Made by a program: the position numbers and the translations under genes. DNA of 64,000 nucleotides from positions 7,115,115-7,179,114 of the forward strand of contig CP099839.1 in assembly GCA_030062745.1 (NCBI GenBank), given 5' to 3'. Source of the DNA: Capitulum mitella (Eukaryota; Arthropoda; Thecostraca; Pollicipedomorpha; Pollicipedidae). Every line of letters begins with the position of its first letter. The stretch's first letter is position 1. Shown here piece after piece: positions 23,701 through 34,900 of this stretch. Below the pieces are notes generated by a model. The model saw nothing but the letters and a program-made list of their open reading frames with translations, did no database searches and was not told where the DNA came from.

Positions 23701-24606
23701 AGGGCCCTACGAGTCTTATCATCACAGCTCTAGAAATTCCTAGCATGGGGAAGGAATCTCCTGGGCCGGACCCCAGATATATCCTAAGGGGCCCCAATGT
23801 CCACTGACCTGGAAACGTCAGGGATCCTGGTTAAGCAAAGGCGGCTTCTGGAAGGAAGGGATATCTCTGTCCTGGAATGGCTACCGGATGCCAGTGCCGT
23901 GCATCATAGTGGCATATCTAGGCGATAATCAAATTCAAAGGAAATGTAGGAAGGGTGGCGCGTGGCATACTGCCTGACCATTTAGGTCCAGAAAAAGTGA
24001 GAGCTCTTCCGTTAATGGAGCCCCATTGGCCGGGGTAGTGAATATGGATAATTCAGGCCAGCTTTCTCAACAGGGAGCTTGGTTATTATGCGAAAGTGGG
24101 CAGGTTCTTACTAAGTAACCTAGTGCTGCAGTCATGGGCAGGGGCTTTATTTTGTATTTTCTTGAGGGGACGCCCAGCCCTCATTGTTGATTTCATGGGG
24201 CGCCGTGCCCTTCCTCCCAACTGGCGGAATTGAACGTAACACTACGGCTTTGCATGGAAAGAAATTGCTCGAAAAATATCCGGTGCCCCTTTGCGGGAAC
24301 ACTTTCCGCCGCTAGTGAAGAAAACTATGTAAAATGAGAGTACGCAAAAAAATATACGGACAACACAATCATTGCCAAAGGAAGAACAAAAATGTGGCGG
24401 CATAATCTTGCGCAGGAACTGGTACCAATGGGATAAAAAAATATAGGTTAGTCCTGAACCATATCTCATGTCAGTTCAAGTGGGATTTGTATTCCCTTAA
24501 CCCCTATCTTAGTGTTGGCGGATCTTCAGCCATGTACTCTTGCACCAAAAAATAACGAGTAAATTTATGATAAATATGACGTCTTCCAATGTATGCTTGT
24601 TTTCAG
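23701..24606. other. No gene seen; probable 5' intron of IQCB1
   Basis: Diverged remnants of the tandem repeat continue to about 23900, followed by ordinary sequence and a polypyrimidine-AG acceptor (TGTTTTCAG) ending at 24606. Confidence 0.4.
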
Positions 24607-27600
24607 ATGGAGGGAAAGTTGCGGCATGCTGTTGACCTTCTCGGCAATACATCCAAGTATGGGATGCCGGAAGAGGAGATCTTTATGGAAATGGAAGAAA
24701 TGAATAAACTGGTTTCTTCTACCACAGAGGCGGCAATTTCTGAACGTAAGCATGCATTCCATTTCGTTATGTATTCTGTTATTTTTGAAGCCTTTCAGAG
24801 TATGTAAACTGCCATTAACAATGTACGTGGCCTTGGGGATTAGGAAAGTCTGGATCCCTTTTTTTCGGAGATGTTAGCATTAGGTCTATGGCAGTGCACT
24901 TGAAGAAACTCGGTCTGAAATCCTATTGTGGCTCTCACACCAGCACTGGATAATTCCCAGAAATTTTTGGAGATCTGCGCTATCAGGATTTCATAGTCTG
25001 TTGTTTCCAGTCATTTCCATAGGTATAACATATGAATGGTTTGAAAGTATGGGTTTCTACTCTTCCCGCCCGGATCCGTACTCATTCAAGTACAATTTTA
25101 CTGAGTCGCGTATTGAGTAAGGATTTTTGAATGAATAAAGATATGAACAAAGTAGTTTGATCTCATGAAAATCTCTGTAATTTGTATAATCGGCTTCGTT
25201 AAAATTGCGATCATTGTACTTTTCTGGTCGTGTTCTCTCGTATCCATGATGAGGAGTGATTATAGAACTTTCCTGTCCAGGCCATCTTTCCATCCATCAT
25301 CATAGAATGTTGACGGTTCGGCGTTTTGGTTATTTGCAGGAGCCGATGGTAAGCATTTACTCTTGTCTTGCGTGTTCTCCATGTCGGGCCAATAGCTCCG
25401 ACATGTGATGAATTCGTGACTGGTTCTGGACACTAGCTGACTTCCGAATTGGACAGACCGTTAAGATAGTTACTCCAGTCCCAAAAACGCCATAAATGGA
25501 AGGGATACGTCATGCATTACCCTGCGGAAATGGCCGTCAGCCATTTTCAAGATACAGGCAGCATTTTCAGAGCGATTTTATTACATATGGTTTGCCTGTT
25601 ATTGATGCCTGGTATCATGCAATATATATATATATATTGCATGCTATATATATTTATATCTATATCTATATATAGATATATATATATCTATATAGATATA
25701 GATATAGATAGATAGATAGATAGATAGATAGATGTACAGTCGTCTGTGCCGGCTCACCATAGAACTGCAGCCGGTGGCCATGTGGCGGCGGGGTTACGTG
25801 TCGGCCTCGCTGTGGCCAGGATGGAAATCCTGTACATTAAATGGCCGTCACAGTATGGCGCGGCAGCTCAGCTGGCAAGGGCTGCAGCAAATGGGACGGA
25901 ACGAGGATTTGCGAAGTACACTCCTCGGAGTACACGGTACAGCCATTGAGAACAAAACCACTTGCAAATGCCCATCCGTTTAGTCGAGCAGCGGAACCGT
26001 AATAACCAACAGATGCAAAAGGGAGGATCCCGCACAGAAACTGTCATTGCTCACATTGAGCTGTCGTTTTTTTGCAAGGCCAAACGCGGACGCACACTCA
26101 GCCGTTCATTCGGTCGTTTGACGTGACCGCTCCGAAAACTTGCTGCATACTGGGATACTGCATACTGCATGGGAAGCCACAAGACTGTCCATCTCATTCA
26201 CGACTCCACCCATTTGGTTTCCAGTTTTCCTGTCGATCCCTATCCGGAACTAACCTTCCTCCATTGAGAACCCCGCATGCTTAAACGCTTTTTAGGCACG
26301 CTTTACTTGCGGTTCATAAGCATGATCTCCCTGTTGAAGTCCAGATGTTGTCGTTGGTTTGAGCCCGTCGACCATTTTTGATCATTTCTGTACTGAGGGG
26401 TTGCTGAGGCCGGCCAAAAATGGTGTACGTGAATGCGGAATGGGACATTTCGAGTGCGGTGGGGCGCACGGAAGTCCTGATTCGTGAACCTGCGGCCAGA
26501 CCTGACGTCCCCGGAGATGGTGATGCTGCTGGCCGCTGACGACGTCCGCGTCAGCGGCACCGCCGTCCGCATCCTGACCAGCATGGTGGGCCGGCTCGGC
26601 GCCCAGGTCAACGCCGTGCTGGCCGACCACGAGGGCTTCTTGGAGCTGCTGGATGAGCTGGTGTACAAGCTGTCAACGATCATCGACGCCCAGTGCGCCC
26701 GGTAAGTCGGCCTCCTGCGCCGTGCGTAGGCACATTGTTTCACACAAGACGGAGAGGTTCGTGTACAGAAGACAGCGAGAAACAAAAACATGTTTTGTTG
26801 TATGTAGTCAGGTATTTTTGTGTGACCCTGATACCTTATTCTACAGAATAGATACAAACGTTATGAGATACAAAACCATTCACTAGCGAAATCGCAGCCA
26901 AAATTGATGAGAGCTGATTTCATTATTAGCAAGTCGAGCTTGGATATCTTGTTCATAAGGCATGTCCGTAAAAGACACACCCAACAGTTTCGTTCGGATT
27001 CCGTAGTTCCTCATGTGTACCTGTCCTAGAGTCATGTAGCCGTTAAGCTCAGTCATTGTTCCATTTTGCATTGTTCTACTAATGAATTGGCTTGATATGG
27101 TTTTGTAGTGACGCACATCGCGAATTGCGACTTTAGATCGTAAATGACACGTTATGTTTTGGTCTAATACCCATTGAAATTGTCGACCCGTCCTGTCTGA
27201 AACAAATCCCAGGGGCCGATTTTACCAATGTTAGCCGTGACTTTGACCTAATGATGACGAGTTCCGTGCGACACCTGAATGCTAGAATTCCAGCGTAACG
27301 AGCTGTTTTGTCCTCAGTTCTATAGTGATTCTGCTGATGGCCATGCTGGAGAACAGCGATGAGGTGTTGGACTTGTTCTGCCAGAAGTACCGTGGAATCA
27401 GGCCTGTCCTCAAGAGGTGGCAGGGCGACGGTTTTGACCTTTTGCTCAAGAAGTTTGGCGACGTTGTGGTATCAGGTACAGTTAATTCACAGTCGATTGT
27501 TTTCGTATCTCCCGCCTCTCATGCGTTGTAAAAACTCTTTTTTACGTGGGTTGTTAGAGGTCTGTGGACTCCTTCACGTTTTTGGTACGGGATGGGAGCA

Positions 27601-30122
27601 ACGTTTTCTCAAAGGAAGCATTCGGTCCTGGTGACCGAAAGTAATATGATATTAGGTGACTGTCATATTTGCACATTTATACTAATTTGTCGATTCTGGT
27701 CCACAGTACTAGTCTGTTTTGTCGCCGCAAAACTGATTTATCAGAACTGTTTATCGGAACAGTATGAAGAGGAGCTTTTCGACTCTGCCACCGTTCGCCA
27801 CCCGGGACTAGAATCTCCACTCGACACCGTGCTCGGCAGGTGACCTCCAGCTGGCCGAGGCGGAGCACCGGCGCCGGGCCGCCACCGTCATCCAGGCCGT
27901 GTTCAGGGGCCACCGGCTGAGGAGGAGGCTGGCGCGGGCGAGCGGCGCCATAGCGCGGCTGCAGCGCAGGCTGAGGTGAGCCGGCCGGCCGACCCAGGGG
28001 CGGCCTGCCGACGGAGTCGGAACCGGATAACACCTCCGGCACGGTCCGGGCCGGCGCCAGGAACTGTTGCCTGTGCGGTCGTCCGGGTTAGTTGTAGGGC
28101 CGTAGGGCTGTCCGTGTCAGGACCTTTGTCTGTTGGCAACTCTGGAATAGTCCTGATCAGTATTAGAGATTGTTGACGCCTGCGGGACAGACGGGGATGG
28201 TTCGGGATAGTCCAGGGCAGCGCCTGACGCTTTGGGCCCCTTTGGAGCCACAGGTAGTGCCGCCAATGGGGTCACGTCTTTTCCAGCTGGTTACGATTTA
28301 ACATCGGAGCGACTCGCAAAACAGATGCATTTACTGGCGGATTTTTGGCTGGTATTAAAATTGAGCAGTTTATTTTGCGTATACATGATTGGAGGCCGCC
28401 CACAGGCTGAGGCGTGGTCGGATGTTACGTCATAAGTTCGCCATGGCGCAAGAAGAGAACCTGACATTCTCAAATGACTTGGAGCGACAGAAACAGAGAA
28501 GGCAGCACAGGGAGAGGGTATTCCAGGACGTCTGTGGCATCAGTGCAGGTAATTAGCGCCCCAGATCAGGTCGTTGCCTCCCCCTCCGTTGAGTCATTGA
28601 TCGGCGAAATGTTCATCATGGAGTTGATTCTGCTCGGACTAACGACCTCGTCAGGAGTGCCACTTGTTACACTAAGTGTGGGCCAGTGAGATGTCCAGCC
28701 GTCGTCGGGTACTGAAGTTAAGTTGTTCGATGGTTCTGAGGTAGAGTGTCGGGCTGTTGTTCCCAAGGCTGTGGGTTCGAATCTCGGCTCCCCTGGTTGT
28801 CGAGCTGTGACATATGTGGCGTTTGTCCGTTGCGATGGGTTCTCCACAGGACCATTGAACAACTTGACTTTAACACCTGACAGTAAGTGGAGATCCTGGT
28901 GGCCGAAAGGTGGCGTGACAAGGACAGATCATGCGGATAATGGTCGGGAATTAATGGCGTGAACCCTGCCTCGTTGCAAGTATTCCGTACGACCATTTGT
29001 TTCCATCTTCTGCTATGTGTCGATTGACAGTTTGTGAATCGATACGATTTTGTGTAAACCGTGCTAGGCAGACTTACGAGATCCCTTACGTATTAACCAA
29101 CGTGGCATTGCGTTACTCACCGGTTCAGGTCGCAGACCCAGCGGTGGCCTGTTTCAGCCAAGGTGCCGACCTATCTGCGGGAGCGGCGGCAGGCGGCGGC
29201 GGCCCGGATCCAGTGCGCCTGGCGCGCCTACCGGGTGCGGCGCCAGAGTCCGCGGTGGCGCCAGACGCGGCGGCGACACCTGGCGGCCGTCACCATCCAG
29301 CGCTGGTGGCGCCACTGTCTGATCCGGGTACGGGCCGGCGGCGTCCGCGACGGCCCGATCATGGAGCTCACCGACCAAGACGTGGACAAATACCAGCAGA
29401 GGATTAACAGGTAACGGGACGCCATCGGCGTCTGCCGTGTCGGAGGAGGGGAGGGTTCAATATTTTTCTTGTAGGGTTTTCTGAGAGGATCTTCACCCAT
29501 AGGTCGTTCTGTGAGACAGAGCTTCAAGGACATCGCCATGCTGTGATATATCTTATAAAGTCCGCAGAACGTTTGGGAATGAAGCGTCCCAAACCCGAAA
29601 TGTGATCAGAACACTTCTGTCGCGGAGTGCAGTTAATCTGCGCGCCGCTATTACCTCCTCACATGGCCGTCACCGTCGGCGCGCTGTTTCAGCTGGCTGG
29701 AGTCGGCGCGGACGGAACGACCCGACCGCTGCCCGGACCGGGCCGAGCTGGAGGCCGACCTGGCCGAGTCGCAGCGGCTCTTCTCGCGGCTGATGCGGCG
29801 GCTGGCGGGCGACGTGGACGGCCGCCGCCGCTGCCGCTCGCTGCTCGCGCAGACGCAGGCCATCTGCGACCTGCTGGAGCGGCCGGTGGACGGTCCCCCG
29901 CCGGCCGAGTTCTGGTGCCCGGCGCGCCGCCTGGCCGCCCGCGCGCGCCAGCTGCACGAGCGCGCCCTGGCCCGCGCCGCGGCGCCCTGGTGGCAGCGGC
30001 TCGACGACTTCGACGACGGGTACGGTCCGCCGCCGCTGTCGGAGGCGGCGGCTGAAGCCGGCGGCCGGGCGACAGTGAGGGACCCACCGCCCTGCGCACC
30101 TGCTGACAGGACTGGGCAGTGA
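24607..30122 (+). CDS. IQCB1: IQCB1/NPHP5-like ciliary IQ-motif protein, 7 exons
   Basis: IQCB1 (nephrocystin-5) binds calmodulin through IQ motifs, binds CEP290 through its C-terminal half and acts at the centrosome and ciliary transition zone. Exons are 24607-24745, 26500-26701, 27318-27475, 27840-27975, 28406-28548, 29158-29410 and 29693-30122. All have GT-AG borders and matching phases, giving 486 residues. An armadillo-like helical part (DDVRVSGTAVRIL, ILLMAMLENSDEVLD) precedes IQ motifs near residues 182 (VIQAVFRGHRLRRRL), 276 (RIQCAWRAYRVRR) and 302 (TIQRWWRHCLIR). Next come MELTDQDVDKYQQRI and a C-terminal PWWQRL block near residue 442, all colinear with human IQCB1 (598 residues). 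The first ATG falls exactly at an acceptor. The protein is about 110 residues short at the N-terminus, so either it starts here or upstream exons were missed. Confidence 0.9.
25619..25733. repeat. (TA)n/(GATA)n microsatellite in IQCB1 intron 1
   Basis: ATATAT, TATATC and GATAGATA units in succession, including TATCTATA/TATAGATA inverted segments. Confidence 0.9.
28720..28960 (+). mobile_element. tRNA-derived SINE in IQCB1 intron 5
   Basis: The 5' part looks like a tRNA-derived RNA polymerase III promoter: an A-box region GGTTCTGAGGTAGAGTG near 28733, then a B-box GGGTTCGAATC near 28772 at the right spacing. The following sequence is unrelated to tRNA, as in SINE bodies. A functional tRNA is unlikely because the acceptor stem does not pair. 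The 3' limit is approximate. Confidence 0.5.
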
Positions 30123-30851
30123 TGCGGTGGCCGTGCCCGCGGTGTGGGCGCCGCCGGACGAGACTCAGGTGGTGGATCGCGCGGCGGCGGCGCCGAACCG
30201 GCGTTCCCTGTCGATGCACGTGCGATGTCGGCGTTGGCGGGTAGCAACCTTAGTTCGCAGTCGAGCGTGCTCGGTTGTGCCATTTCTGCGCGGTACGTTT
30301 GTGGACGGGCGTGTGATCTGCTGTGTGTCGCATGTGTCGGATGTAAGGTATCCATTCATCATAACTATCATCACACTTCGAAACAGGAACTGGAACTGCT
30401 ACGTATATTATCCAGAAAATTTAGCTCTATCGCCAAAACGTTGTGCTCGAAAGTGGCCAAAATCCGTTTCTTTTTAACATGCTGCTATATCTAAGAACAA
30501 GACAAAGCACACTAGACTGGACACCGATACTAACGACCCCCAACAGTTCGGACTCCAATGGAACCATTTTCAAACTGAATGAACAAGTTTCCATGGACGA
30601 ACCCGCTTGCCCGTGAGATTACACAACAGGTTAAACGTTTAAGCAAACTTAACATATCACATGAAGCGCTGTTAGGAAAGCAAAAGAGAAACATCGCACA
30701 GAGCACGAATACGCACATCTAAGCCCACCTCGCACACATGCACATAAATGGGATCTAAGCAAATCAGATCAGTACCATCACCAACAAAGTTACAGCAGAG
30801 ACTCGGGTATTCCAGGAAAGCATGGTTCGTGCAGGTGCAGCTGCTAGTCCG
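30123..30851. other. Short convergent intergenic interval
   Basis: This 729-base gap separates the IQCB1 stop (plus) and the V-ATPase stop (minus). It must contain both 3' UTRs. No canonical AATAAA was noticed on either strand, so variant signals or overlapping transcripts are possible. Confidence 0.5.
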
Positions 30852-31849
30852 TTAGTCCTCGCTGTCGGCTTCTTTCAGCATGATCTCGAAGCTGAATGGC
30901 GCGAAGATGTAGCCCTCGCCCTTGTAGAACTTAGACTGGAACTCGACCCTGCAAAAGCCGGCATCGTGTCATTGTAAGGGAGGCCCCACGCTGGCGGTTT
31001 GCGAATAGCAAAAATGGCAGCATAAAGCTCTCTCCTAAACCGGCACACGGATACGTGATACTACGCTGGTTATCTCGAAGCAGCAAATGGTTCACAGAGG
31101 TGCCGACCATCACCGGTACTGCAAGTAATAGGGACAGTCCTGACTGACTTACACGGCTGCACGATATCTAAACGCGGCACGTAATACATGAACAAGCCGG
31201 CGCTCAATTTGGTAGGCACATCCGTGCAGGTATCGAACGATACCACGCAGAAATGAAACCACACTAGCCAATGCCAGCGATCCCATGAAATGGACTTTAA
31301 CGACGCCATGTACCATAACTGTGTCATATGGATTTGTCTGGTCCGAACCAGGGCTGGCGTTTTTTTTTTTTTTTTTGTCAGTGAACGGTTTTTACTGGCA
31401 AAAATAGTGGTATTAACCGGCGTAGCAAAAAACAGTTTTTGCCGGTTCTTACCATCGTGTAACACAAACCCATTTTTGTAAATCTCTAATGTTTTCATAT
31501 CTACCATCTGTGCTATCATAACGTGAGCTACCGTGACCGGCAGCTCGGATGGTAGAGCGATGATCTCACCGTCCTGACAAAACGGGTTCGGGGCGCCCCG
31601 GCATTCGCCATCGCTATTATTCGATACTGCAGTGATCAGGCCCGCGGGTCAGCTGGCAACCGGCCAAAAGTAGGTCAAGCGCACTACCACATGGTCCTGT
31701 TGCACCTCTGGTGGCACTTTAAACTTTCGCTTTAAAACCAGTCGTTACCTGGGATTGCTCGATCAGGTGTATGAATCATTGTCTGTGCAACTAGCTGTGC
31801 TTAGCATGGGCTAAGATTCCTAACAACCCCATTGCCCAGCAACCACTCG

Positions 31850-31909
<60 letters not shown>

Positions 31910-34900
31910 CTATATATTGACGAGATGCACAATCATATTGCTAGCCTGCTCCTCACCCCCAAAAGGCACTGTCATTTAATATGATGAACACAGGTAAGAC
32001 ACCATTTTGCTGTGCGACAGCCATAATGTTAGCCTTATTATTTCATGTGTCGTGAGGTGCACCAATGTAAAGTAAGCCTTGTCCAAGCCTCATGGCCCAA
32101 TGAATGATGAAAGTTCTCAAGGCCCAATGAATGATGACTTCACCCGATCAACTAAGACGCATTGCGAAACTATTATGTTTGATGATTCTAGCCCAGATAT
32201 GTACTTCCTTTCAGATACTGTGAGATGCATTACTGTAGGCACTGATAGCATCATTAGGAGCGAGGCCGAAGACCGAGTCTTACTTCAACTAGCACACAAA
32301 GATCAAATTGACCGGTCCGGTCTAGCCCAGCCCGGCCCGACCATGACGTCTTCTGGAGGCTAATAACTTCCCAACCACTGGACACCGAATCATGAATTTC
32401 TCATTGGAACATAGTTTAATTCTTATGATTTTGTTTCCATTCCCAATGCGTTTGCTTGCAAACACTTTCTTCCACATAACATCTGGATTAGTGTTTTCGC
32501 TCTAAAACCATGTTTTTAAATCGCTCAGTAATGTCAGGAAACAGTAGAATGGGCGCGCGTCGCGCTTAAGCTTGCTCTTCTTTGGACGCAGAATACTGAA
32601 ATCGGTCAATTACCATTCCTTCATATTGCGAAATGCATGAGGGAAAAGTAATAATAAAACCAAGGACAACGCACGAAGGCACGTAGCGACGCGAAACGCG
32701 CCAGAGGGCACATTGACAATGAGAAGAATTTGCTTCAAAGGAAAAGTTCCAGGAGCTAACCCTATTTCACACATTGGTACACCAAACCCCTCCAGGGGAC
32801 TACCGAGGGGCCGACTCCAGGGGACTGACTATCGAGGGGGCACGTTTCTCCAGCGTTTTCATGGCGGCTAAGGACCTGGAAGTACGCCTAGTTCATCATA
32901 CATCCCATGGGGCGTTTTACCGGTTATAGTTCATTGGTCAATGAAGGGCTCATCGGAAGTGTGTTATAGATCAGCTAAGTAGCACAATGCACTTCTCAAA
33001 GAAGTGCTGAAGTAATCGCTAAAGGTTGTGAGAATGGGAAGATGCTTAAAATGGAACCTACTACCAGGATCTACCAATGGTCAACGAAGCATCTTCAACA
33101 GTAGGAATCAAATTTTGTTTCATTTCTTGCATGAAATGGCAGGGAATTTCTAGTTCAAATTACAATTTCGTCGGCACATCTGACAAGATCAAAAGATAAA
33201 TTGATGTCTCCCCATAACATGCATGGACATCGTAACAGCATCTATATACGTAAGTTATATATACGTAAGTCTATATACGTAAGCACCATCACCAGGCTAC
33301 CGATGCGCTTCGAACAGAAAACAAGGAATCGACCCTCAAACACATAACACATTACCCATTTGTGACATCATCAGTAGACAAAACAACAACAAAACCGAAA
33401 TAACTAATATCAGTTTGTAATACCATAACAATAATGTCCATGAGTTTCCGCCTGGAACTGTGTTTTTGTCCGTAAATGCCTGTTTTCACCGGCCAAAACC
33501 AGTTTAATCACTGACCTCGCAATAACTTTTTGCCGGCACTGTGTCCACCCTGATCCGAACCATCTTACCTGCACACAAAACGAGAAAAAAACGCAAACCG
33601 AAACTTTGTCCACACTTACAGACACATCCCAAGATACCCAACCATACGCTACGTTAAATCATGGGTCACTGTTAATTATCCTACCAGCTAGAACGACACA
33701 TCCTTGCTTCACAGCTCACGCCGCCGACTATCCACCAGCATCACTGTCTGCCCACCAGTGGAGGCGAAGCGTGTGCAGGAAGGCCGACAGTCCCTCCATC
33801 ACGATCAGGATGCTGACAGTCAGGCCCAGCCCAGGCGCCGAAGATGAGGTACAGCAGGATGCCGCCCCAGTATTCCTGAGTCATGCTCAGGCCTCGAACC
33901 AGCACCATGGTCCACAGCACCTCAGACAGCTCTGTGGGAAGTGCGTTGGCCAGTGATGAGTTCCTGAGCTTCACGTGCTCGTCGGTGCCCCGGTCAAGCA
34001 TCAAGTAAAACACCAATTGGTGCGTGTGCTAGGTATCTGATGCAAGAGAACATCAGAGCACAACAAAACTCTGTCGGAAACGAGCTGAAGGTGCTATTTT
34101 GTCCGCTTTAAGTCGGTGGCTTCTATGGACAATGTGCAGGTCCGATCAGCTGACCCCCCCCCACGACCTGTCGCGTACACTCATGGCACTAAGGCCTGAC
34201 AACGGGGGTGGGGAGGAGACTATACCAACTCGCCAAGAGTGACGCATTTGGATGACGTCAACACGCAATCGCAGCAGGGCTCCCACGACTGGACTCCAGG
34301 GCCAGGCCACGGCAGTGAACGTGAACACAGTGAACACAGCGGCGGCGGTGAACCAGCGCGACGCGAGGCCGAGAAAACGCCTACTCACGGGAGTGCGCCA
34401 GCGAGAGGGCCCACAGGCGCAGGTAGGAGGCCGTGTGCGACACCGAGCCGAGCACGTACTCGACGGTGTGGATCGCCTGGTGGATGCAGATCTCGCTGAA
34501 CTCCTCGTTGTCGTCGTGGCCGCCGCCGCCGCCGCCGCCTGACGCCGCCACGTCGCCGTTGGTCTCGGGCAGCTGGCTGCGCGCCGGCGTCTGGCGCCGC
34601 TGCCAGAAGATGAGCGCCGGCTTCGCGATCAGCATCCACGGGATGCACAAGACGCCGACGAAGAGCAGGAAGTACTGCAGGCCCTTCTGGCCGTCGAAGA
34701 GGTAGCCGTCGCAGAACTGCTCGCCGGGCCCCGAACCCTTGCCGTCGGCGTTCATGTCCTTCATCAGGAACATGTTGATGAAGATGAGCAGCAGTGACGG
34801 CGCGCAGTGCGTGCCGTAGCGGGCTGCATCGCCGGTCGGGTCAATGGTGGCCCTATACATGACCCACTTGAGCAGGCAGAGCATGCAAAGCCAGCCGAAC

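Noticed and set aside
28720..28810. Functional tRNA gene
   Set aside because: A- and B-box-like words are present, but acceptor-stem pairing fails and the 3' sequence is SINE-like.
32079..32363. 94-codon plus-strand frame with repeated GPMND
   Set aside because: It lies antisense inside V-ATPase intron 11; the repeat is a short duplicated DNA segment and no gene structure surrounds it.
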